Origin: Sipunculus nudus
Taxonomy: Eukaryota; Annelida; Sipuncula; Golfingiida; Sipunculidae
Assembly (NCBI GenBank): GCA_026874595.1
Contig: CM049312.1
Coordinates: 74,930,429 to 74,994,428, forward strand
Length of the DNA stretch: 64,000 nt
Direction of reading: 5' to 3'
The number at the start of each line of letters is the position of its first letter. The first letter of the stretch is position 1. A program made the position numbers and the translations under genes. Below are positions 14,501 through 29,200 of this stretch, in pieces. The notes below the pieces were generated by a model. The model was not told where the DNA came from. It did no database searches and worked only from the letters and a program-made list of their open reading frames with translations.

Positions 14501-17459
14501 GTTTCACATCTGTGATATCTTGAAAGCAAAATTGTAAAAATAAAGCCTCATTTATACAGGTGAATAGTTGAGGGGCAAAACACTTGGCTGTCTCTGCTGG
14601 GGACCCCGGTTCGATCCCCAGTGATGCATTGAGAATTTGTTGTAATTGTCCAACGCCAGTGGTTTTCTCGGGGTTCTCTGTTTTCTCAACCCCCACAAAC
14701 TACCAAATGGAGCCATGGAGAGTGCCTTGCTTGTTTAATAACTATTTGCATCAACACTTAAAACACAGATGATTGATATCATAAATAATATCACATATTT
14801 TATTTTACATATAAACCAAAGATCCATGCTTTATGCATCAACACTTAAAACACAGATGATTGATATCATAAATAATATCACATATTTTATTTTACATATA
14901 AATCAAAGATCAATTACTTAAAATAAAATAAAATTGGTTCTTTTATATTATCTTTTATATATTCTTTTAGATCCATGCCAAATGTTAAGATTTTGTGTGT
15001 ACATTAAATAATTGATACAATTATCAATATACTGTGTTTAGGTCACTGTACTGAAAGAAAGTTTGCTGGGTTTCGCCACTAGACGGCAGGCACAGAGCAA
15101 ACTAGATGTGTCGGTACGACACGAATGCCCCCGCCTGGGGCAAATTAGAAACATTTGTTAAATTTTGTAAAATTTTTTTAAGTTCAGGAGGTGTTGTATG
15201 GTCAAAAGTAGGTCAAGAAGGGCAAAATGCAAACTCGATCTGTAACGGGTCATTATCAAGGAACACACCAAAAATCAAGCCAGTATGCAGGCACTGTGAA
15301 AAAAAGTCCATACATGTGCATTTTTCATAAAAAATTCTCTTTTATGAAATTTTCTATGTTCAGGATCTGTCATATGGTCAAAAATAGGTTAACTGGGATG
15401 AAACGCGAACTTGACCTTTAAGTGGTCATTATGCGCCTACAGACCAAACATTGGGCCAGAATCTGTAAGCATTGTATTGCGAAACTAGAATATTAGCAAA
15501 AGCTGGTAATCAGTTATAAATTTAAATTGGAGAGGTATGTAAGATGTTTTATAACAATCCACCAAATGCTTCCTGAGAAATATCCCCCTAAGTTTTTTTT
15601 CTATACTAAGCTCTGTGACCTTGAAAAGTAGGTCAAGACCACCCATCTTTGAACCTGACCAAGATTTTGTAAATATGATGCAAAAGCACTGAAGTAATGA
15701 AGTTCTTCAGTTGAATACCTTTGGAGATATCCTGCACAAAGGCCAAAATTGAAAAATCCGATAAAGTTTCATTAAAAAATCAGAAATTGCAGGTGATGCC
15801 ACCAAAACTGTGCAGAACGTACAGACCATCAGTCGCAATGATCATAGTAAGTTTTATGAAAATCCACACAATGGTTCCTGAGATATAAGCTTCTGACGGT
15901 TTTTCTATAATCAGCTCTAAAATGTAGAAAAATGGGTCAAGGTCACCCATCTTCGAACTTGACTGAGATTTTATCGATATTTATCTTCACTGATGAAATA
16001 AAATTCCAACGGTGAATCCTTTTAGAGATATCCCGCTCACAAGGTAAAAGTTAACAGATGCGGAACGGACAGACGGACGGACAGACATCGACAGACAGAT
16101 GGACGGATAGACGGACAGCTTGTGTGACGACAATAGCCCATCAGCCTATGAGCTGAGGGCTAAAAAGGGCTGTACATGTACATTTGTCATAAAAATTAAT
16201 TTTCATGAAATTTTCTATTTTTAGGAGCCGTAAAACAATCAAAAGTAGGTCAACCGGGACGAAACGCGAACTCGATCTGTAACTGGTCATTATCTGCCCA
16301 CACACCAAAAATCAGGCCAATATCTGCAGGCATTGCGAAAAAAAGTCCGTACATGTGTATTTGTCATGAAAATTTCTATTTTTCATGAAATTTTCTAAGT
16401 TTAGGAGCCGTAAAACAGTCAAAAGTAGGTCAACCGGGATGAAACGCGAACTCGATCTGTAACTGGTCATTATCTGCCCACACACCAAAAATCAGGCCAA
16501 TATCTGCAGGCATTGCGAAAAAAAGTCCGTACAACTGTTTTATTTCGGAAGGAAGGAAGGACGGAAGGACGGAATGACGGACATGGGTAAAACTATATGC
16601 CCCGGCCACTTTGTGGCGGGGGCATAATAAAAATGTACAGACCAAAGAGAGCAGGGTATCACAGGTTTAAAATACGGAACTCCGCTCTCACTAGAGATTC
16701 ACTGAAAATTCTTGGCACTTTGCCAGTTGGTGAAACCCAGCAAACCATGCTACAGCAAGCCCTAGTCAAGTGAAACAAGTTTTTTTCAGCATAGAAAACC
16801 ACAGTGATGAGGAGTGTAGTATTAACCTACCCGTGGTGAGTGTGGTGACAGTGACGCAGGCTGTAGGACAATGTCTTTCTGATGTACCGGGCTGACAGGT
16901 GACAGGCGAGGCTGGACCCTTGTCACCTGTCCCGGGACAGGTATTGGGGCTGAGGGTGACCCAGGGCTTTGTACCGGTAGAGAACTTGGTCGACTCGGGC
17001 TATCCAGCTGGGGTAAATCCGGTTTAGTCTCAGTTTGTCTTGTCGTAGACGGACTCGGGGAGTCTGGTGTGGAGGTATCACTGAAATCAAGATAAACATG
17101 AAACATCTGCAAATATCATACTATTAAGTGTGAGTATTGTCAAAACACATATACTCACATCAATAAGACATCACCTGTTCACACCCTCTGGAGACGTAAC
17201 AATATACTCTTGGTGGCTTTTTATTTATCATGTACGTTATCCACGCTGTAAGCATGAAAACTTAAAACACATCAGTAAGATTTCACATGTTCTATAGTAC
17301 TTACATACATTAATATATCACATCCTCAGATTCTTCCTAAAACTTGTCATTCTAAGCAATTGCTCTGAAAACCATAAATATCATGGGCATACCCATCTTA
17401 ATTTATAGCATACCAGTACTGGTGAGCTGATAATCCACAGTTTGCTGGTGTTTCTGTTA

Positions 17460-17496
<37 letters not shown>

Positions 17497-20400
17497 CCCT
17501 AATACCAATAACCATACATCACTAGTGTTTAAAACACTATTTTTTCTGGTATTTTGAATATGATTATATATGCTAAGTGCTTTTAAATTTTTTTTTTATG
17601 GAGGTAACCCCCTCCATTTTTATAAGGCTTGCTTAACTAGGTACTACATAAATCTGCAGAATTCCATTGCATTTTTGGACTACCTGACGGGGGCACACAC
17701 ACAATAATCCTAGCATCAACCAGGCTTGGTGTGTCACTCCTGCAGGTCCTGTGCGCGTGTCATCACCCACTGCTGGGTCATAACACTGAGGAACCCCCGA
17801 AAGGCGCACTTGTTTGTGAGTAAAGGATGACTGTTGGGCACAATCTCCCCATTGAGCCTGCAGAGTGCTTACCCTGGATGGGGGCCAACTGTGAAAAATC
17901 TCACCACCTCAGCTGAGATTCAAACTCATAATCTCCTGGCTTTGAGCCCTATGCTCTACCCCTAGACAACGGATGCGGATGTGCTTTTACACATGAAGAA
18001 TAGCATAAGGAAATAGCAACACTTGAATCTTACACTGACTAAATAGTATGGCTCACCTGAATATTGTATTGAGATCAACAGAGCCGGGGTTCTTCTGAGA
18101 GCCATAGCTACTGACTGTGAAAGGAAAAGCAATATAAAAATAACAAATGGTATACAATATCTTCAAATCCTTATTCCATCTTTAAATTCTATATTCCAAA
18201 TCCATATTTATCTACACAACTCTCAGCAGAGTGACCAGTAATAATTTAGTGCATGTTCATCCATTAATCATTTACTTAAAAAATAATAACCTTGCTTTCC
18301 ATTATTTCTAATAAAACCTTGATCAACTCAGTACAAATTATTTACACCCAAACACCATCATGAGACACCAACTTTCAGTATAACAACTATACTCTGTTGC
18401 AACACCCCTGTCCACCTATTTTTCATGATATTTCTTTCAAATATATTTTGTTTACCAACACAAATTAGCTTTCTTAAAAGGTGGTAATGTCGGGATTCAT
18501 GATGATTCAAATAAGCATGAATTAAATATATTTAATTTGTATGCTGGGACAGTGCTGACCTGTCCAGATAGAGCTGCAAAAAGGATGGCGTCAGTTCCAG
18601 TGGCCGTATCTGTTTTTTCATGTAACACTGGAGGAAAGTGTGTGTGACTTAAGAAACGTGTGACGTACAAATACCCCTGTGACACATCATTACAATAGTC
18701 ATCCAATGGATGTAGTTTAAGATCATCAGCTTACGTCGTTGCTGATATGTCACAAGACTGTACATCTGTTCAACACATTTATTATCTGAAATAATCATAT
18801 GGAATCCATACATGGGAGAGCACAAGCAAAATTTTTCTAGTAAGATAATCGCCACATTTGTCTGACTTACCTCTGAGGTAAATAAAGGTACACTTCAGTG
18901 GATTGTATGAAAAATATCACAAGAAAACAGTTGGACAGGGGTGGTGGAATTGAGTATACACAATATCAAACATCATCTGTACAGCCATGCAGGACAGCCC
19001 AGAGAGGTAATTTGCAAAAAAATATGAAAATTTCATACACCAAAATAAAACAAGCAAACCAAGCCTTACCTTCAAAGCTAGTGCAAAATTCAAATTGTTT
19101 ATTCCATGCACCCAAAGGAAAACAAAATACACCTGGAAACATCATTTATAGTGGAATCTCAAAAATAAAGACACTTACTACTCAGGAATATTTACAACAA
19201 TACAGGTGACAGCTGGAGAGGATTTTAGACAATATATCACTGAACAGAATTACCATGCAGTGGTCATTCAAAAGAGGTTTGCTCTGACAATTCAAGAAGC
19301 CTCTGTAGGCAGATACCTGCAGACAGAAGTTCCACCATACCTAACTTACACTTAAGCACTACTGCCATCATGACCTTTAACCTGTGACCTTTTGCACCCC
19401 AAGACTCTATCACTTCAGATGACACAGATCACTATATTAACCCTAAAAATATGCAAATTTACACCTTTTTGTGTTGGGCAAAATCTTCATGTTGCATATA
19501 CGTATAATTGGTCTTACACATCTGCCTGTCAATGACTATTTCAATATTCATCATGCTAATATTTGTTCTTTGCATGTTTTTTTAAAATTTTTTAATTGCA
19601 TGATTTGTCATATGAAAGGCAAGTAAGCATAAAAAGTTAAAATATGTCAAAGGTCACACAAAGGTCATGAAGGATCAGAAGGTATGAAAAACCCAGCCAT
19701 AACAAAACTATGACTGAAAACAAAAAGAAGCAAGGAAAATGAAACAGCGTGCAAACTTAGCTAAGGAACGCAAACCAACATGCCAACTCAACTACAGCGG
19801 GTGGTCATACCTGAATGGTCAGAGGGGACATTTTCAGGGACCATAACATAGTCCTCTGTTCCGGGACTTCCAGCCCGAGCTGGTAACGTACCAGAGTCCG
19901 TCTCCATCTTGCAGACATTCAGGAAGCCGCCCACCTCTCTCGGAGACCCTACGTCCACTCCGATCGACCCTGGCCGGGCACCATCATGTGGCTATGATAC
20001 AGTACACAAAACAATTATCATGACACGTACTACACATCTAAACACTAGCATTATCAAATTTTCTTCATCCAACCATGAACTTAAGAGATTTGAAAATGTT
20101 ATTCTCATATGATTTCATCTGATTTATCATTCACTGGACAATGATAATGATATTTTGCTTCCATATTGTGAATGTCTTGATAACTGACCATCTGTTATAG
20201 TATAGGTTGGTTCTGAGCAGTAAGGAATAATTTTTGTACTTTCCATAATCAAAAATCCAATTTTTTTATAATACCTACAGGCAAATACAGTAGTTTCTTG
20301 GCAGCTGTAGAGTCACAGGTCAAGTTAAATAATTTAGGGATTGTTAAAACCAGCTTTTGATCCTAAATGATCCATTTTGTCAGTTAAGACAAGAGTACCA

Positions 20401-23400
20401 AAAGGTGATGAAATCACTATTATAATCCAGGTATTTTTAAACATGCACAGAAAAAGGTTATGTCCATAGAAAGAAGTTATTCCTAACACCAAACTAAACT
20501 CAATTTCATAATTTTATCATATGCTCCAATGGCAATATTTTTATGCTAACTTCTTCCTGCAAAGGTTTACCATGCAGAAATCTTGTTTTATAAATTTATC
20601 ATATGCTCTCAAAGCTATTTTTTTATCTTCTTAGTATTCTTGTAAAGCTATGACACACATCAGTATCTTGAATGATGGTATAATACTCACAGCGGGTGAC
20701 ATTGGCACATTTCCTGACAGGGGGGAGGCTGACACAGTTTTAATACTGGGAGATTCTCCTATAGAGCTGCGTGACCGACTGCGGGGGACTGGCACTGGGG
20801 AAGCTGAAGGAGCAAAGAACATCATGAAGTACTGGACAGTGTTATTCACAAATCAGCACTTCGTGAAGCTGGCACTGCCAAAAATGATTTTCTTGAAAAG
20901 ATAAATGGTCTTGCCCACTCCCTATAATTTCTTAATATAAGAAAAAATATCTTGTGGCAAGGAAACTCATTGGAGTGGGGCAAGTAAATTTTTCTTGTTG
21001 TTGAGGAGAAAATTTTTCACATGATTAGATTTTTTACCTTCTCATAAGATAATTTTTCTTGCTATTAGAAATAGATATCTTATGGCAAAAAATAATATCT
21101 TAGGATATAATAATGAAGCAAATTTTTCTTATGATAAGAAGAATATCTTGTCTTAAGAAGATATATTTTCTTTATTTTAAGCATGCTACCTATAAATCAA
21201 GAAAAAATATCTTGAGGATTTCTTGTCAAGAGAGAATTTTCAAGAAAATCATTTTTGGCAGTGGGTTCCTATAACATTGTCAATCACTGGTTTTAGCACA
21301 TTGATCAATGATCTATTAATAATTGGTTCATCTTAATATTCCTTCATCTGTAAATCTAGAATTATTTGGAGCATTTTAATGATGCACCGTCCATATTTGC
21401 TATATACACCTCATCAAAACCTCTATGAGGATTTTTCAGCTCATTTTAAAGTTAATTGCATGCTCAGCGTTTACAGTCGGATGTCATAACAATTCTAGCA
21501 TTATTTTTTTTCATTTAAATTTCAAGATTTTAAAGAGTAATATTTTTTAACATTAAAATATCACTGATTTATATTTACACTGATAACACATCTTTAGGTA
21601 ATATCATTGATTATATATTTTAAAGCATATAACTAAATGTTATTTTTAATTAATAATCACAAAATAAATTTTTTTTATACTGCTACAATGTGACTGGGCA
21701 CTATTTCAGATTTTCAGCTAATGATTTTCTATATTTTATATAGATAAAATTTTACTGACATTTAATGTAAATTCTTAGGTCAATGAATACAAAATAAAGA
21801 TTAACATCTATTTTTAAACTTATGCCCATAGGTCTCCAAACAGTAAAATTTTATATTAACAATACTTACATTTTGGTTGTAATCCTGTACTCAAGAATGG
21901 ATGTTTGAAGAACAGGTCTGAAAATAAGACAAGTTAAACATACACTATATATTTTGTGTACATATTATCTAAACACAAAAATTCTTAAATCAAAAACCGT
22001 ATTTTATTTTCAGATTTGATATTATCACTGAACGAGTCAATAAACAAGATATGTTTATCTAAATAGATTTGAACATATATTTTTATGATTCTGGTGATAT
22101 ATTTTACTAACTATCCTGAAGAATGAGACCAAGCTATTATTATTAACTATCCATTATTAAAGGGTCTGGCTATGAAATCTTGTACAGTTGAACCTGTCTG
22201 TAAAACCACCTGTCTAATAAGACCACCTCTGAATTGAGCCCACTTTTGGCCAGTCCTATGGGTGGTCTCATAACACAGGTTTCACTGTATAAGACAAGAT
22301 GCTGAACTACAACAAGAAACACACTTGAAAATATACTGACACTTACCAAAGTCAATGCGGTCTCTGGCATTCCTTTTTAGCAGTTTCATCAATAAATCTC
22401 TCATCTCTGGGGACGTACCACTTGGAATGCTGTAAGTAACCACATCAGCACTGCATACACACACAAAAACCATTAAACTTAAACATGTAAACACACCTGA
22501 GCCCCTCATGAATATTCATATCATTTACCTGTGCTCCTATGTAAATAAATATGTTAACGGAACTGTCCTCTCATACATTTTGATATCATGCAAGCTCATC
22601 GTCACATTCTTGGCACAAACTATTATCTCAATGAGTTCAAGGATCCACATGTATACAATGATCTGTTTGCAGTACTCCACGTGTCTGACACTAAACGTGG
22701 AACCTTCTCTGAGAACGGCGCAGTAGGAAAAGAGCCAGTTGGCAGGACATCAGACAAAAGATTAACCAGGGTAAAAAATGTATCAAAAGTACAAGGTATG
22801 AAACAATGAATACTTTTAAACTGAACTATAAAGTTTTGGATGATCCTGCTGGTTTCAAATTTAGGGCTAGATCAAAATCTTGGAAATAATATGTTTTTAA
22901 AGGAACCTTTCCACATACAAGATATGTTATATACACATGAAGTATAGTGTTTTCTTCTTAAAATATTGTAATGCCTGCCAATATTGTTCTGAAACCATTT
23001 GCTTAATTATGTACACAAGTGGAAGTAAACTTGTATCTGGCACAACCAGAGGTGCAAAAGCTAAAGATAACATGTCACTGGGTGGCCATTACCATGCAAC
23101 TATACAAGTTAAATATAACCTCTGGTCATGCTGTCTTGTTCTGGTTAGCAAACAGACACATGTGGCCTGTGTTTACTCACACATAATCCATAACATGTAT
23201 AATACAGATGAATTTGAGACAGTAAGTCCATGTGCCGGGATGATTTTGCAGGGGAAACTTTTGTATTTAACCAAAATGTAATAGTAGGAGATAATGAACA
23301 TACTGCTGTAAATGTACATGAAATTAAAATTCAAGGTAATGACAACTCTCTTCCCAGGGCTTTCTTGCATGAATATTGTTGGTGTGCCGATTAATTAAGT

Positions 23401-26156
23401 AAATCAATGATTGGTCGTTTCCTTTCAAAATTGATTAAAATCAATTGCACTTTAGCCTAATCAATTAAAAATGATTATGTATTCCCAGGCAAAGAATCTA
23501 ATCCTGTCAGAGATATACAAAACACAAAGTGACAAATAGTATCAAAACAGAACCATTCCCAGCCAACAATCGACCAATGGCAAGTCGACCTTGGATGCGG
23601 GTTGACTGATGGTTTCATTATGAATACCGATGATGATGTACATGTCACTTTTTACTGGGGTCAATATTTTAGGTGTACACATGTTCTAGTATACAGCAGA
23701 TTTCAAGGTAATATAGAAAGTACTTAAAATAACCGATTAATAATCGATCCGGGCATTTTTATTTTTCAATCATCGATTATGATCTTACAACTGATTCCTA
23801 CCAATAATGAATACTCTAATGAAAGTATACTGAATCAGCTTTAATGAAACGTTAGATAAGAACAGATATGTCAAAGATTTCTAAATTTTTATTGCTTTAA
23901 GGAAACCAATAAGATGTGTAGGTAATTTCTTACTTAGGTGATAGGTTGGCATTTTTTTCATAGAACTGTTTGAGTTGCTGGGGAGTCTGTGCTTGGAACG
24001 GAGCCTTCCCAGTGAGACACTGGTAGACGATGGTTCCTATGCTCCACAGGTCTGCCTTAGCATCGTACTGTATTGACATAATGACCTCTGGTGCCTGGGA
24101 ACAAAATATATACAATACAGTAAAACTTGCACTCAATAAGACCTCTGTCACACAGACACTTCCTTTATCTGCATTATTCAGACCTCAAGGGTATCAGTTT
24201 GAGATTCATTTATTGACAGTAACCCTGCCAGTATGGGAAAATCTCTGGGTTTTTTGCGTATTCTTTTCCTCATGTTACTGATTACAATTTGATCATGCCA
24301 CTGCTTACAGTAACGCACTGGAAATTACACAAGACATCTTAAATGGAATATATCATCGTTCACAAATACATAGTTGGAAACAACTAGGAAGCTGTATACA
24401 TTAGAGTATGGACTTTAGGTTAACTGCTACACAGTTACTTTTTATAATGCAGCTTCAATCAGGTCTTATCAATCTGATGCAATTTCAGCTCAAAATTTAC
24501 ATTTTTTTAACTTACCCTGGTACATAGCTTGATAGTGATTAAAAGATTTTTTAACACACATAAAAACTCAGCAGTACTTGCACACATATTTTCCTAGCTA
24601 GACACTTACCATGTACATTGGTGACCCACATAATGTGGCAGCCATTACTCCATCTTGAAGGAAGCGGGCAAAGCCAAAATCAGCTGGAAATGTACAAAAA
24701 GATATAATTATTTGTCTGTAAAAGGCAGCTGATAAAATTGAACTGTTTGTCAATGAACATCAGACTAAAGTTTTATCTGATAAGTTTAAAAACCATGAAT
24801 AACAATTTTTTTCTGATCTTATCCTCCAAATTCTAAAAAGAAAAACAGGTTTAAAACTTATATTCATCACACTTACAAGAGAGTAATTTATAAGGATGGT
24901 TTCTGTGTTATTAAATCAATCACATTTGGACATTACAACACTATACACTCATGTTCCATGTATCTTTGCATGTAGCGTTTCAGCGTTACATATATATGAT
25001 AAACTTGCAGATCCTAAATATACTGATCTACAAGTAGTCAATATTGATCAAGGTGCTGTAGATGGTAATCAATCCCTAGAGCTGGTTATCAGACATAAGC
25101 CAGACCATTCAATTCTCTTAAAATGTCAGCCACCTGTCAATCAAATCCAACAATCTTATCAATGTTGTAACTGTGTGGATAGGTTCTGTGTGTTTGGCTG
25201 GTTATTTACATATTTTGAGAAGTATTTCTGTGTGTTTGGCTGTGTATTCACCTATTTTGAGACTTATTTCTGTGTGTTTGGCTGGGAATTTACCTATTTT
25301 GAGACGTATTTCTGTAGGTGGGGGGTTGGTTTTGCCCTGGTGATGTAACAGGATGTTTTGTGGTTTAAGATCTCGATGAACCACCCCTTTGGCATTCAAG
25401 GCCTTCATAGCACCAGCTAAAATGATAAAAATAACATAAACATTCTACTTCACAAACTGCTTTCATGTAGAGTTAAATGACATGTGGGGGATTATTTACA
25501 TATTACAGCAAGAAAGTTAAACAATACTGTCTTACAATCAAATTCAATTCATCTGAAATTTTTTGTTTTTTCTTTAAATGGGACTTTGAATAACCAGATA
25601 CAGGGATTGTTCTATATATTTCAGTGAACCTTTTAGTGTTCTGGTGAAATTCCATTATACTCTATACAGTTCTCTGCTTTGACAGGTATGAACTTACAAC
25701 ACATCTGATGTTTTACATACACATGGATAAAGACAAGAACAAGGATACAACAAGCAAATGCATTTCTGAGGTCAAGCGATGTAACAATACAGTATCTTAT
25801 GAAAAGACCCTGATGTTATTATAAAAAGGGAAACTATCTTGCGAGATGTACTTATAGCATGTATTTACACCACAAAATAAAATACCCATTTCCATATGTA
25901 TATCCATATGAGCACCACAGTTATAAAATCAGGCACACAACTTCAGCTGTACACATATCCATACCTATTCCTATTGAAATATAGCTTTGAGCTTTGAGGT
26001 AATCTATTCAGGGTATGGGCCCCTTTTAAAAAGTATTTACAAAATTGGTACATACCAATTTGCCTGAGGAACAGGGCAATAGTGTCTTCACTCAGTGTCC
26101 CCTTGGCTGAAGGAAAACAATGAATAATAAATCACATAGTTCTGATAAACAAGTGG

Positions 26157-26216
<60 letters not shown>

Positions 26217-29200
26217 ATATACCACACAATACAGGCCAGCAGGCAGCATGGAGTCTTAGTAACTGAATTTACTTGAACTTTACTAAGTTAAAAACACAAG
26301 AATTATAAATAAAACTATTAAAAGACTTCATTGGTCTTTACACAACAGGGTATCAGACAGGTTTTTCCCCACAAACTGTCACTTAATTCTATCAGCTCCT
26401 TACCCTAATATGACTATTATTTCAGAGTTGCATGTTATTTATGTATTTTAAATAATACTTAAGATACATAAAAAGCATATCTCTGAAATAATAGTAAAAA
26501 AAAATCAGGTTTTTTGCATGGTCCAGATTTGGCTTTATACTGTAACATTCCTGACAATCTGAGCTCACAGCAAGAAACATCAGCAGCCTCTCCAGGGACT
26601 ATACAGTGCTGATTTATTACTAAGCTGATCGTTTACAGACAGGTTTCACATGGAGAAATGATCTGTTGATTAGCATGCTTGGTTCCCAATGTTTTTCCCA
26701 CAGTACAAATGTAATCAGTGTTAAGCATCTTAGATACAATAATAAGATGTTTATCAAGTCCTGGTCATATTCAATAACAGAGTTTATTAGAACCATGCTG
26801 GGGCAGAGTTATCAGGTTACTTACCGTTGAGGTAGTCAGCCAGGTCCCCTCCATTACAATACTGGAACATAAACAAGAAACAATCATAAGATACAGTAAC
26901 ATTATGTACTGCCTACAAGGAAGATATACCACTTTCACACACAAAATGTTTTCAAACCCATTTGGGCACAGCAGTCTGGCATTCACATAGGGATCTAGCA
27001 CCAATGCGTGTTGTGTACATTTCACATGTTGAACAATGTAACAACAGACTGACACAAGTATTCCCACTTGGGCTGAGACCGAGTAACTGCTTGAAAACTG
27101 GGTCCAACCATTTTAGAGCATTCAAACAACTAAACATTTCAGCAAAGTGGATACCCGTAAAATGATTCAGATCCAAACGGTTTGAAACCATCTGGTGACC
27201 TTCATCCAAAACGCTTTGGCCAAACAGTTTGAAAATGGTTTGGATTGTCTTGTGAAGGCTCTCAAACCTTTTCAAAACGGTTTGAAAATGTTTTGCATTT
27301 GCTGTGTGAAAGAGGTATTATAGTCATGAGACATGGACGTAACAGCTGTCTAAATTATAACTGATGGTGGCTTCACTCAGCCCTTGTCATGCCACTCCTC
27401 TGTAGTGGTGCTTCTGAAATGCCTGGTTTTTTTTTTTTTTTGTTTTGTTTTTTTTTTTTTGCCAAGAAGCATCAGGACCTATGCCAAGTGTGTCCTAAGT
27501 GGGTTTTAATATTGACCATAAATCTGGAAAATTTGACATTAATTCATAAAGGAGCTATTGCAGTGCCATTTATCAGAAACTATGTTAGTCAAAACAGCCC
27601 AACCAATGGAAAAACCAGCCTGGTTTGATTTCAGCCAATGAAAACCCAGCCTGAATGAAGTTGTGAAGACCTGTCCCAACACTCAAACAGTGCTATTATT
27701 CTACGGTTAATAAGAAGCTGTAAAGCATATGCTGGACCAGTGTTCTTTTCTTTTTTTTTTTGGGGGGGGGGGGGGGGGTTCCAACAAAAATATGGGGTGC
27801 ACATAACCAAGTAATCTCTACAGCATATTGAGTAGTGTGTATACATAATATTTTGCTTTAAAATTGGTCAGTTTTTTTACCCAGTATCAGAGAGGACACA
27901 GCATATAAGTAGATTCCAAATATTAGATAGAGTTCAGATTAGTATGAGTTATTTATATTTATTCTAAGTTATTTCTAAATGTCTCAACAGATTCACAAGC
28001 CAGCAATGTTGCAGTTGTCATATTAGCGCTGAGATTTCTTGCAAAGATCGGGAAGTCTCAAGAGTATGAATGTTTGTTATGACCCTATGTATAAGTGTTC
28101 ATATGTTTGTGCCAAGGTGTCTGTGCATGCTCTGACCTAGTCCGATGGAACTGTTGACTGATCCAAATATCTTACACAGCCAATCCTGACATATGCAACT
28201 GACCACTTTGCATTTTTGCACAATAAACAAATTAATATCATAAAGCCTTGTTACCACAGAGACTAAATCTGATATTTCTTGTCATATGGATAATTTCATA
28301 GCCTTTAAAGACCCTAATGATCAATTTGAAGGCTGTACCTATTTTTTCTTAAATGTATCTTATACGTCAATCCTTATTTCAGCAGCAAAGGCAAAAATTA
28401 CATACATGCAAGGAATCTGGCAGAGAGCAGTATCATGAGTATACAAGCAATATCCTACTCCTCAAAAAACAATTAAATACAGTAATATATCATCACAGGT
28501 GGCATACATTAGTGATATATAACAAGTGAAAAATGTGGCTGTGTGACAACTTGGTTCAATAACTGTAACAATGGCAAGTGATACCATCAAACTTGGCAGT
28601 TTTACAGAAGATGCCTCCATCTCTCTGAAGCTTGTTAGGCCATAAAACCATGTCTAGAAACTGTGGCAAGGCAACATCACCTGAATATGCAAGGCTACAA
28701 GGACACACCACCATTTCTTTTTATCAGGTACCTAAACCCCTCTTGTGGCATGCAACACACACCTGGTGCATAAGCACTCAAGTCACAAGATTCAGAAATC
28801 ATTCTGAAGTCTGTTTTTAAACCTTGCACCAGATGACCTGCTCTCCTATTTAATAGCTATAAACCTTTTTGCATGCCAAATGTCAGTCTAATGAAATATG
28901 TTATTATTACATCTGACGGGATTATGCAGACCCATAACATGAAATACAGGAACTAGATAAAGTTTACATGGACACATAACTGACTTGTGTTATGGCTATT
29001 CAGTAGGAAAAAAATCAATGAATTTATTTAAAGTCAGTACAGCTGATCTGAGGTCATGCAGGCCTTATATTGGTAAATGTGCAGTAATGGAAACCTCACC
29101 TCACGGCACTATAAGTTTTTTTTTTGCATATATTCTGCATAGGGAAAGGCATGGCCGCAACCACTGTCCCCGGGCGGCATAATTGTACTTGTACAACGTC

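Larger units (their letters stand above)
14374..16830 (-). other. ULK intron 15
   Basis: Holds a tRNA-like SINE fragment (14553-14745), an 87-bp tandem duplication (14747-14920) and the nested inverted-repeat element 15061-16745. Confidence 0.7.
17081..18056 (-). other. ULK intron 14
   Basis: Holds a TA microsatellite at 17466-17490 and a minus-strand SINE at about 17680-17978. Confidence 0.7.

Noticed and set aside
14570-14640. Possible tRNA gene
   Set aside because: Has a B box but no convincing cloverleaf; better explained as a SINE head. The same applies to 45654-45730 and 17915-17978.
24896-25348. 150-codon plus-strand frame with Cys/Phe repeats (FCVFGW..TYFE)
   Set aside because: It is the antisense of the 42-bp repeat at the exon 7 junction; the repeats give a periodic but meaningless protein.
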